In this document: positions 1-6,679 of the stretch, in pieces
Position numbering within the stretch: position 1 is the stretch's first letter
How the letters are laid out: each line of letters opens with the position of its first letter
NCBI RefSeq assembly: GCF_026898115.1
Contig: NZ_CP114036.1
Location: forward strand, 4,706,001 to 4,770,000
DNA length: 64,000 nucleotides
Source of the DNA: Streptomyces sp. S465
GTDB taxonomy: Bacteria; Actinomycetota; Actinomycetes; Streptomycetales; Streptomycetaceae
Reading direction: 5' to 3'
Translations under genes and position numbers: made by a program
Notes under the pieces: generated by a model
The model's input: only the letters and a program-made list of their open reading frames with translations
The model's database searches: none
What the model was told of the DNA's origin: nothing

Positions 1-271
1 GCAGCAGGCGGGCGGATTCGGCGCGGGTTCCGGCATACGTCAGCGGCGGCCAGACGAGCGGCACATGGACGGCCCCAGCGACGTGCCGACGCCTGCTCAG
101 CAGCCGCTCCGCCTTCAGAAGGGTCCGCGCCGGTAAAGCACACAGGAAGTCGGTGGCCGTCCTGACCGTATAGAGCCCCAGCACCGCGAGCACCCCGCCC
201 GGCGCGAGCGCCTTTCGCAACGTCGATATGCCTGCGGATATGCGCGTACCGGCGAGTAGCTCCATCAACAT
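1..271 (-). pseudogene. C-terminal fragment of a class I SAM-dependent methyltransferase, N-terminus missing
   Basis: The minus-strand reading frame entering from the left edge contains LRKALAPGGVLAVLGLY followed by an Arg/Leu-rich stretch and VPLVWPPLTY. This is the usual second half of a class I SAM methyltransferase (post-motif III strand and the helix after it). The gene should have a further ~120 residues with the GxGxG SAM-binding loop upstream. Instead the frame degenerates above the ATG codons at 271 and 265 and hits a stop near 400. I see no RBS at either ATG. I read it as a truncated remnant. The alternative is a short real gene continuing off the window, which would lack the cofactor site. 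Confidence 0.5.
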
Positions 272-817
272 TCCACTATTCCAGGCGGGTTGGAGCTCGG
301 AGGAAACCGCCGAAAAATCCCTCCCGAGAGGGAGAACGCGGGAGTCCACGAGCGGAATCCCTACCGTGAGGGATTTTTCTATCTGCGCAGACTGTTACCT
401 AGTCACTGCTGAAAGCGGCTTTGGAAAGGTCTCACTCAGCATTGCCGGGCGCTCCCCCAAGGGTGGCTCCCTCGGGGTCCCGGCACCTCATATGGCCTCG
501 CCCTGTCCGGGCGGGGCCATCCTCTTGCCCGATCAGAGCCATCTTGCCTGATCAGAGGCGTCCGTAAGGCGATCACCGAGCCGTAGCCCCCGCTGCCCAA
601 TCCATGCCTTACCCCTGTGGAACATGCGGCGTGACGTTCTTCCCAAACCGGAGGGATTCCCTCTGGCTGGGCTTTAGTTGGACCTCTGCCCCACGTCCGA
701 TACGCTCTGTCGTCAACCGGTCGTGGAGGACCCTTAGCCGGGGTTTTCCCGCGCGGCCGGCCGACAAGTTGAGAGACCTTTCCATTTCACCACGTCGTCG
801 CGGTCGAGTGCTTCCTG
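272..817. other. Intergenic stretch with repeated GAGGGATT-type symmetric elements
   Basis: No credible gene. The stretch holds a perfect 12-bp inverted repeat, GAAAAATCCCTC at 312-323 and its complement at 368-379, with a small hairpin (CCCTC-ccga-GAGGG) inside the left part. A 13-bp palindrome, GAGGGATTCCCTC, lies at 651-663. The open frames here have poor codon bias and were not called. The repeats could be operators for the regulator encoded at 1153-1947, but nothing links them directly. Confidence 0.45.
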
Positions 818-1156
818 GTGCTCGACCGCACGTTCGTCGACGCTTCCTCTGGAGAACCGTTGTTCAGCGTCACGCCGCTCGATGCGGTCTTACTCATCTT
901 CATGATCGCGCTGATAGCCGCCTGCTACGCGATTCGCCGACTGGAGAACAAGCCCGCCCACGTCGCCACCGTCATCCTCGCGCTCGCCGCCCTGGTAGGT
1001 GCGCTGGTACCCGTCGTCAGGCTCCTCACCGAGGGAGCCGAACCCCTTTCCACACAAGTCGTCGCCCCGTCCGTCCCCGACGAAGCCACACCCCCCGCGG
1101 CGCTCGCGTCGCCTTCCCTCCGGACTCCGGCGCGCACGGTCAGGGAGGGGATGTGA
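818..1156 (+). CDS. Small two-span membrane protein of unknown function
   Basis: This is a 112-residue protein with hydrophobic segments at about residues 20-40 (LDAVLLIFMIALIAACYAI) and 47-69, and a Pro/Ala/Thr-rich C-terminal tail. I do not recognise a family. The start is uncertain: GTG 818 is the longest option and has no clear Shine-Dalgarno sequence. Its stop TGA (1154-1156) overlaps the GTG of the downstream Crp/Fnr-type regulator, so the two are likely translationally coupled. That suggests the membrane protein works with, or senses for, the regulator. Codon usage in the tail is normal for high-GC actinobacteria, which supports coding. Confidence 0.5.
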   Translation: MLDRTFVDASSGEPLFSVTPLDAVLLIFMIALIAACYAIRRLENKPAHVATVILALAALVGALVPVVRLLTEGAEPLSTQVVAPSVPDEATPPAALASPSLRTPARTVREGM

Positions 1157-1947
1157 CGAGCCCGCACTGGGGAGAAGCGGAGACCACCGTACGGTCGCCC
1201 GGCGCCGACACGATCCGGACCTACTTCGACCGGTACGCCTTGCCCAAGGAGACGATCGCCGCCCTCGAGGACGCCTGCCACAGGCGGACCTACCCCCGCG
1301 GCAGCAGCTTCTTCTCCAGCGGCGGCCGTTACGTTCGCTTCATGGTCCGCGGATGTGTCTCCGAGCACACTCCATCCGGCGAGACCCGGCTGTGGGGCAG
1401 CCACGCCGTCATCGGGGACCTGTACGTCGGCCGCCGGTTCATGAAGGGCGGCCGGATGAAGCCGGCTCGTGGGCGCGGCAGGTTCCTGTCCGACACGGAG
1501 GCAATCGTCATCGGTACCGGAGCTCTGCACTCCATGGCGCTGCACGACCCCGCCGTGATGCGCGTGATCAACGCCGTCAACATGGAACGGAACGCGGTGC
1601 TGGAGGAGGTGTACGCGGTGAGCCGGAAGTCCCCGAGGGCCCGCGTGGCCATGCTCCTCGACTACCTCCTCGACGGCCGAGGGACGAACCGGTACAAAGT
1701 GGTCAGAAAGACGGAGGGCGACGGGAAGGTCATCGTCACCGGCTTTGACAGATCCCTGGCCATTGAGGGGCCTTCCCAATCCCAGATCGCCGAGGCCCTG
1801 GCCCTCGGACGGGCCACCGTCGAGAAGGTCATCGCATCCCTGCGCAAGGAAGGCGTTCTCGCGACCCCCACGCCGGGCCTGCGCACCAACCGCTATTACG
1901 AGGTCGGGGACCGCGACAGGCTGAAGGAGATCGCCCTGGGGGCGTGA
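1153..1947 (+). CDS. Crp/Fnr-family transcriptional regulator
   Basis: A 264-residue protein. An N-terminal beta-rich, cyclic-nucleotide-binding-like domain (about residues 15-150) is followed by the long dimerisation helix, with RARVAMLLDYLLDGR near 155-170, and a winged HTH with QSQIAEALALGRATVEKVI and a SLRKEGVL wing near 200-235. This is the Crp/Fnr layout, but the phosphate-binding-cassette signature is not obvious, so the ligand may not be cAMP. The start GTG 1153 is chosen because it overlaps the upstream stop (GTGA) and has GGGAGGGG just before it. Longer upstream frames are non-coding in character. A strong hairpin follows at 1980-2015. Confidence 0.8.
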   Translation: MTSPHWGEAETTVRSPGADTIRTYFDRYALPKETIAALEDACHRRTYPRGSSFFSSGGRYVRFMVRGCVSEHTPSGETRLWGSHAVIGDLYVGRRFMKGGRMKPARGRGRFLSDTEAIVIGTGALHSMALHDPAVMRVINAVNMERNAVLEEVYAVSRKSPRARVAMLLDYLLDGRGTNRYKVVRKTEGDGKVIVTGFDRSLAIEGPSQSQIAEALALGRATVEKVIASLRKEGVLATPTPGLRTNRYYEVGDRDRLKEIALGA

Positions 1948-1979
1948 CTCCGGCACCAGCCGCCCGACATCGACACAGC

Positions 1980-2015
1980 GGGGGCGCTCCCGGGCATCCG
2001 CCGGGGAGCGCCCCC
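1980..2015 (+). terminator. Hairpin terminator after the Crp/Fnr regulator
   Basis: There is a perfect 12-bp inverted repeat, GGGGGCGCTCCC at 1980-1991 and its complement at 2004-2015, with a 12-nt loop, 33 nt past the stop. No T-run follows, as is usual in actinobacteria. Confidence 0.75.
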
Positions 2016-2230
2016 GCGCTCCGCAAGCGCTCTGTAGGCGCTCCGCAGACCAAGCCGTGCGCAGGCACCCAATGCCTCGTAGGCGGTCAACGACCAACGG
2101 ACCGATATCCGGTCCAACCGGGTGATACCGCTCGCGAACGGGTGATTCAGGTGGTTTCCGTATGACCAGGTGGAAGGAAGAAAGAGGCATTCATGCGCGA
2201 ACAAGACGCATGAGCCCCCAGGGAGGAAAC

Positions 2231-2827
2231 ATGCCGATACCCGCGAGCGCGCTCATGCGCGGCGGCACGGTACTGGTCACCGCCGCGGCGACCGTCGCCA
2301 TGCTGGCCGCCCCTGCCCACACCACCGAAGCCGAAGCCCGGGACGGGGGGACACGCGGCGGCGGGGAGGCCGAGACCAGGCAGATCGCGTCCTCGGTCCT
2401 GGACGCGGACCAGAACGTCAAGTTCACCCTGACCGCCATCCGGTCCACCGCCGACCCGCTGAGGGCCTCCGTCCGCCTGAAGGCATTCGCCCGTCAACAC
2501 GGCCGGCTCGTACAGACGGACGAGGTGCGAGTCGGCCCGGTGGACCGCTTCTTCTGGTTCCCGGTCACCGGAAAGGGGGCGATCTGCGAGTTCTCGACGG
2601 CGAGTACCAACCCCGCGCCCATCACCGTAAGCCTGCTGATCACCCCGGCGATCGGCTGCTCGCCGCCTGAGCACTTCGAGCTACAGGACGGGAAGTTCGA
2701 GGCCGACGGCCGCAGCGCACGGACCCCGCACGGCGGAGTGAGCACCGGCGGTGGCGGCATGGCCGGACGGACCGCCGACACGACGGCAACGGACCGGACG
2801 ACGATCACGGCGGGACCGGCGACCTGA
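2231..2827 (+). CDS. Secreted protein of unknown function
   Basis: A 198-residue protein with an export signal at the N-terminus: basic start, hydrophobic GGTVLVTAAATVAMLAA, likely cleavage after AAPAHT near residue 30. The mature part has a beta-rich look (QNVKFTLTAIRS, HGRLVQTDEVRVG, ITVSLLITPAIGCSPPEHF) with two cysteines, then a low-complexity Gly/Thr/Arg tail from about residue 160. I do not recognise a family. ATG 2231 is chosen over earlier in-frame starts because GGGAGGAAAC lies directly before it and the signal peptide starts there. The gene is convergent with the TetR gene, with a shared hairpin between them. Confidence 0.6.
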   Translation: MPIPASALMRGGTVLVTAAATVAMLAAPAHTTEAEARDGGTRGGGEAETRQIASSVLDADQNVKFTLTAIRSTADPLRASVRLKAFARQHGRLVQTDEVRVGPVDRFFWFPVTGKGAICEFSTASTNPAPITVSLLITPAIGCSPPEHFELQDGKFEADGRSARTPHGGVSTGGGGMAGRTADTTATDRTTITAGPAT

Positions 2828-2910
2828 CCAACACCTGACCGACCGCTGCCCGACCCCTGACCGGAGCGCACGGCGGTGGCCGTCGAGCCCTCCGCCACCG
2901 GGTCACACCA

Positions 2911-2940
2911 GAGGCCCCTCCCACCCATGGCAGGGGCCTC
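2911..2940. terminator. Bidirectional hairpin between convergent genes
   Basis: A 9-bp perfect stem (GAGGCCCCT and its complement) with a 12-nt loop lies between the stop of the secreted-protein gene and the stop of the TetR gene. Confidence 0.6.
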
Positions 2941-2988
2941 CCCTCCGCTCCGTCTCCGCCACCGCCGCATCGCCGGCGTTGGTTTCGG

Positions 2989-3588
2989 TCACGCCCGCAA
3001 TGCGTCGATCGCGGTGTCGATCGCGGCCAGGGCCGCGGTCCTGTCGAGACCCGCCCTCGATACGAGCGAGAGGCCCTGGACGATGTACAGCAGCAGCTGG
3101 GCCTGGGCCTCGGGGTGGGCGTTGTCGGTGACTTCTCCGGTGGCCTGTCCGCGACGGAGTGCGTCGGTGACGATGTCGGTGAACCGACGATATGAGCGGG
3201 TGACGAGTTCTGTGGCTTCGCTGTCGCGGGGTACGAGTTCGGCGGTGGTGTTGCCGACCAGGCAGCCGTGCGGTGCGCCCACGTCGGAGATCAGTTCGTC
3301 CAGTCGTGCCGGGTGGGTCAGGATCTCGCGGAGCGCCGGCAGAAGTGGAGAGGTGTCGAGTGCGGTGATCAGGTGCCGCTCGTACACATCCCAGTAGAGC
3401 CTGACGGCGTCGAGGTAGAAGCGGCGCTTGTCCCCGAACGTTCCGTAGAGGCTGCCGCGTTCGACGGCCAGCGCGTCGACCAGGTCTTGGATCGATGTCG
3501 CCCCGTATCCCCGGGACCAGAACAGCTCAAGTGCGCGCGCCAGCGTCTGGTCCTTGTCGAACTCGCGGGGGCGTCCGGTTCGTGCCAC
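2989..3588 (-). CDS. TetR/AcrR-family repressor
   Basis: A 199-residue protein. The N-terminal HTH is typical: FDKDQTLARALELFWSRGYG, then TSIQDLVDALAVERGSLYGTFGDKR with the recognition helix near residues 35-45. A helical ligand/dimer domain follows. The C-terminal half resembles the TetR subgroup that senses small lipophilic or electrophilic molecules. GTG 3588 (VARTGRPREF) is chosen as start; a TTG at 3624 is also in frame but lies inside the operator-like palindrome. The gene is divergent from two SDR genes, and the palindrome at 3604-3629 sits on both promoters. It therefore most likely represses itself and the SDR genes. Confidence 0.85.
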   Translation of the reverse strand: MARTGRPREFDKDQTLARALELFWSRGYGATSIQDLVDALAVERGSLYGTFGDKRRFYLDAVRLYWDVYERHLITALDTSPLLPALREILTHPARLDELISDVGAPHGCLVGNTTAELVPRDSEATELVTRSYRRFTDIVTDALRRGQATGEVTDNAHPEAQAQLLLYIVQGLSLVSRAGLDRTAALAAIDTAIDALRA

Positions 3589-3603
3589 CTGCCCGACGCT
3601 ACA

Positions 3604-3637
3604 ACTTCTTGACACAGCGTTCAAGAAGTCATAGCTT
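3604..3637. promoter_or_regulatory. TetR-type operator overlapping divergent promoters
   Basis: ACTTCTTGA (3604-3612) and TCAAGAAGT (3621-3629) form a perfect 9-bp inverted repeat with an 8-nt spacer. On the plus strand TTGACA (3609-3614) and TAGCTT (3632-3637) are 17 nt apart, a good housekeeping promoter for the SDR genes. On the minus strand TTGAAC and TAGCGT are also 17 nt apart, reading toward the TetR gene. The repeat overlaps both -35 regions. Confidence 0.7.
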
Positions 3638-3707
3638 CACTCACGCTACTTTTTGAACGGTCGCACAGAAGTCGACTGGACACTTGCCTGGCGCGAAGGG
3701 CGAAGCA

Positions 3708-4457
3708 ATGGAGTTTGCGGGAAAGACGGCACTCATCACCGGATCCGGCGCGATCGGCGGACTCGGGCACGCGACGGCCAAGGTTCTGGCCGCGGGGGGA
3801 GCCGACCTGATCATCACCGGCACCGATCCGGAGCGCGGTGCCCAGGTCGTGGATGACCTTCACGCGGTCGGTGGCGAGTCCACCGGGACGGCGCGTTTCG
3901 TCGCAGCGGATCTGGCCGACCCCGCGGCCGTGCAGCAGCTGGCCGATGACGCCGGAGCCGTGGACATATTGATCAACAATGCGAGCATTGTCACATTCGG
4001 CCCGACCACCGAGCAGGACATCGCGAGCTATGACGCCGCCTTTGCGGTCAATGTGCGTGCGCCGTTCCTGCTCACCGCGCTGCTCGCGACCAAGATGGCC
4101 GCCAACGGCGGCGGCAGCATCGTCAACGTCAGCTCCACCGCGGCCGGCCTCGGCATGCCGGGAATGGCTGTTTACGGCGCCACCAAGGCGGCGATCGAAT
4201 CGTTGACTCGCACCTGGGCGGCAGAGTTCGCCCCGTCGAACGTGCGGGTCAACGCCGTCGCTCCGGGCCCGATGCGCACCTCGAAGGTGGTCGCGGCAAT
4301 GGGCCCGGACATGGGTGGTATGGGCCTGACCACCGCTCTCAAGCGCACCTCTGACCCGACCGAAGTGGCACACGTGGTCGCCTTTCTCGCCAGCGACCGA
4401 GCCAGCTATATGACCGGGGCGATCGTGGCCGCTGACGGTGGCCGAACCGCAATCTGA
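3708..4457 (+). CDS. Short-chain dehydrogenase/reductase (SDR)
   Basis: A 249-residue classical SDR: TGSGAIGGLG cofactor loop near residues 11-20, NNAS near 88, the Ser of VNVSS, the YGATK catalytic Tyr/Lys, and the PGPMRT segment. It is an NAD(P)-dependent oxidoreductase; the substrate cannot be told. ATG 3708 follows GAAGGGCGAAGCA. The gene is the first downstream of the TetR operator and is followed after 101 nt by a second SDR, so both are probably induced together when the repressor binds its ligand. Such TetR-SDR pairs often handle xenobiotic carbonyls or quinones (inference). Confidence 0.85.
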   Translation: MEFAGKTALITGSGAIGGLGHATAKVLAAGGADLIITGTDPERGAQVVDDLHAVGGESTGTARFVAADLADPAAVQQLADDAGAVDILINNASIVTFGPTTEQDIASYDAAFAVNVRAPFLLTALLATKMAANGGGSIVNVSSTAAGLGMPGMAVYGATKAAIESLTRTWAAEFAPSNVRVNAVAPGPMRTSKVVAAMGPDMGGMGLTTALKRTSDPTEVAHVVAFLASDRASYMTGAIVAADGGRTAI

Positions 4458-4558
4458 GGCGAAATCGGCTACCAGCCGAATGGTGCCTCGTGCTGACGGG
4501 GACAGCCCGTCAGCGTTGTCGAACCACGCGCCTTGGCGCCAAGTGAGGAGCAAAAGTT

Positions 4559-5308
4559 ATGGGCCGTCTTGAAGGAAAGCACGCACTGATCACAGGGGGG
4601 ACGAGCGGGATTGGGCTTGAGACAGCCCGTGAGTTCCTCGCCGAGGGAGCTTCTGTCGCGATCACCGGTCGCTCACAGGAAAGACTGGACGAGGCCGCCC
4701 GGCAATTGGAGGGCCCGCTGCTGACCATCGCCAGCGACGCCGGCGACGTACCCGGCCAAGCTGCGCTTGCATCACGGCTGCAAGCGGAATGGCCGAAGCT
4801 CGACATCCTGATGAGCAACGCCGCCGACACCACCCACCTCCCGATCGAGGAATGGACCGAGGAGGCATTCGACAGACTCCTCGCGACCAATCTCAAAGCG
4901 CCATTCTTCCTGATCAGAGATCTGTTGCCGCTCTTCTCGCAGCAATCCTCGATCATTCTCGTCGGTTCGGTTTCCGCTTATATCGGACACGACAATGCGA
5001 CGGTCTACGGTGCGGCCAAGGCGGGCCTGCTCTCCTACACTCGCGGACTGACCCACGAGTTGAAAGATCGGGGCATCCGTGTCAACGGACTGAGCCCGGG
5101 GCCGACTGTCACCAACGCGTTCAAGGCGCTTGGTTCCGAGCGCGAAGCCGCCATCCACGAGGAACTTCGGCGGACCGTACCCCTCCATCGCCTAGGGACC
5201 ACCACCGAGATGGCGAAGGCAGCCGTCTATCTCGCCTCGGACGAGTCCGCCTACACCGTCGGCACCGTGCTGCGCGTTGACGGCGGCATCGGGGAGCTTG
5301 CGTACTAG
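4559..5308 (+). CDS. Short-chain dehydrogenase/reductase (SDR)
   Basis: A 249-residue classical SDR with TGGTSGIG (cofactor loop), MSNAAD at the NNAG position, VGSVSAY (catalytic Ser), VYGAAKAG (Tyr/Lys) and PGPTVTNAF. GTGAGGAGCAAAAGTT precedes ATG 4559, a strong RBS. It lies downstream of the other SDR on the same strand and probably in the same regulon. The NAG motif reads SNA instead of NNA, a tolerated variant. It is the last intact gene before the displaced tRNA fragment of the island. Confidence 0.85.
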   Translation: MGRLEGKHALITGGTSGIGLETAREFLAEGASVAITGRSQERLDEAARQLEGPLLTIASDAGDVPGQAALASRLQAEWPKLDILMSNAADTTHLPIEEWTEEAFDRLLATNLKAPFFLIRDLLPLFSQQSSIILVGSVSAYIGHDNATVYGAAKAGLLSYTRGLTHELKDRGIRVNGLSPGPTVTNAFKALGSEREAAIHEELRRTVPLHRLGTTTEMAKAAVYLASDESAYTVGTVLRVDGGIGELAY

Positions 5309-5711
5309 GCCGTTGGCGACGTAGGCGGCCACCTTCTGATTCGGTCAGTTCCCCGTCACCCAGAACCGCGATCTCGCGGACGCCGAACTGATCACCCCAG
5401 CCGAGTTCTCGTTCACCAACGGCCTCGGACGCCACGATGAGCACAGCCCCTCGACGCGCGCCCTTGACCGCGCGGGTAAGGGCGCCGGCGGCGCCCCACC
5501 GCGCGGAGGCTCGTTGCTGCCCTCGGACCCGTCGAGACGGATCACGGCGTGGACGCAACGATCTTGTCTCCACCACGAATCTCCGGCATACCCGCGCCTC
5601 CCTGCTCCACGGACAGGGAGGCGACGCCCGCATGATCAGGGGCGGAGCCCGGGGAGCGGTCTGAGTGAGCCGCACGGCGGTTGCCGTCACCGTTGCCGTC
5701 ACCGCATACGC

Positions 5712-5746
5712 CAGAGGCCCCTTCCGATGATCGGAAGGGGCCTCTG
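5712..5746. terminator. Displaced tRNA-Arg terminator hairpin
   Basis: There is a perfect 16-bp stem (CAGAGGCCCCTTCCGA and its complement) with a 3-nt loop. The near-identical hairpin behind the intact tRNA-Arg is at 14681-14713, so this is the original or duplicated terminator of that tRNA. Confidence 0.7.
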
Positions 5747-5796
5747 AGCTGCTGCGCGCTCGGCAGGATTCGAACCTGCAACCTCTTGATCCGTAG
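5733..5796. repeat. Left attachment site (attL-like), 64-bp direct repeat
   Basis: It is identical over 64 bp to 14700-14763. It contains the 3' half of tRNA-Arg (anticodon loop to acceptor end) plus the start of the terminator stem, then diverges at 5797. A perfect repeat of a tRNA 3' half is the hallmark of site-specific integration into that tRNA. Confidence 0.85.
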
Positions 5797-6112
5797 GTTC
5801 GGGCAGGGGGCTGGTACGGGGTCCGATTGCGCCTCGGTCCGGTGCTCGCGGTGGGCCGATGCCGGGCGTCATGTGCCGTCGTTGCCGTCACCGTTGCCGT
5901 CAACCATGCCCGTGATCGTTACATGTCCAGGGTGCGGAGTGGAACCGCGCTGCCTATGTCGCCTCATGTGACGCCTACGCATGACTTGCGATGCCCATGG
6001 GGCGCTGGCTGGCGAAAAGGGAGCGAAGCGCTCCTATGACCATAGATCAACTAACAGTAATCGAACGTACACCCCTCGTGACAGGAGCCCACTCTCCCAA
6101 TATCTTGATCTG

Positions 6113-6679
6113 ATGGCGGCAGGTGAACAGCAGCAGGAGAAGGGCCGTGAAGGCGCCTACTTTGCACGCGAGTGGCTGGAAAGTACTACTCGCGTAAACG
6201 CGCCCTGGATTGTTTACGAGGCGCCGCAGATGACGACGTTGACGCTACTCAACGGGAAGAATGAGTCCTGGGATGTGGCGGGATACTTCGAGAATGAGAA
6301 GAAGAATCAGTTCTATGCAGAAGTGAAGGCTTACGATAGCGATAACCAGGGTCCCAAATATCGCGAGTACCTAACCGACTGCTATTCTGCGACCGCAAGA
6401 ATGATCAAAGATGGCCTAGATAGAGAATGTGAGTTCATGTGGATAACATGGCACCCATTTTCTATGGGGGCATGGACCAGACTCTGCAACGCAGACACAA
6501 TCGAGAAAGCCGTCGAAGAGTATCCCGATAAGCTCGGAGGGGATGCTTATGACCCAGAGATTGGCAAACTACTATCTGACCGACTGTGGCTCATCGTTTT
6601 GTCGAGCAAGCAAGAAGAATTAATGATGAAACGCGAGTTTCTCGGTCATATTCGTTCTTACATCACTAGGGGAGCGTGA
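6113..6679 (+). CDS. PD-(D/E)xK-type nuclease-like protein
   Basis: A 188-residue protein. WDVAGYF (Asp54) and, one strand later, YAEVKAYDS (Glu70, Lys72) fit the D...ExK catalytic core, preceded by an acidic helix (REGAYFAREWLE) as in Mrr-like nucleases and followed by a helix after KYREYLTD. The family itself is not recognised. ATG 6113 is preferred because nothing upstream looks coding; ATG 5981 is the longer option. The stop overlaps the GTG of the next gene by 4 nt, so the two are coupled and probably form one complex. It has a TTA codon (6620-6622), so translation may depend on the bldA tRNA. Base composition is unlike the flanking core genes. Confidence 0.7.
   Translation: MAAGEQQQEKGREGAYFAREWLESTTRVNAPWIVYEAPQMTTLTLLNGKNESWDVAGYFENEKKNQFYAEVKAYDSDNQGPKYREYLTDCYSATARMIKDGLDRECEFMWITWHPFSMGAWTRLCNADTIEKAVEEYPDKLGGDAYDPEIGKLLSDRLWLIVLSSKQEELMMKREFLGHIRSYITRGA

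Larger units (their letters stand above)
5681..5902. repeat. TTGCCGTCA repeats flanking the left attachment site
   Basis: TTGCCGTCA occurs at 5681-5689, 5693-5701, 5882-5890 and 5894-5902, in pairs with a 12-bp period, and again at 14647-14655 just inside the right border (with a variant at 14660-14668). Such short direct repeats beside a core site look like integrase arm-binding sites. This is inference. Confidence 0.45.
5309..6112. other. Left border zone of the tRNA-Arg island; no intact gene
   Basis: The zone holds, in order: a stretch (about 5,340-5,550) whose minus strand has coding-like codon bias with a segment reading AVLIVASEAVGERELGWG, unrecognised and possibly a gene remnant; two TTGCCGTCA repeats (5681-5701); a hairpin and the displaced tRNA 3' half (5712-5796); two more TTGCCGTCA repeats (5882-5902); and the leader of the nuclease gene. 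No integrase or excisionase gene is visible. Confidence 0.5.

Noticed and set aside
604..1152. N-terminal extension of the Crp/Fnr-type gene to 604
   Set aside because: The translation before GTG 1153 is Arg/Pro-rich and non-globular, and overlaps the better candidate membrane-protein gene.
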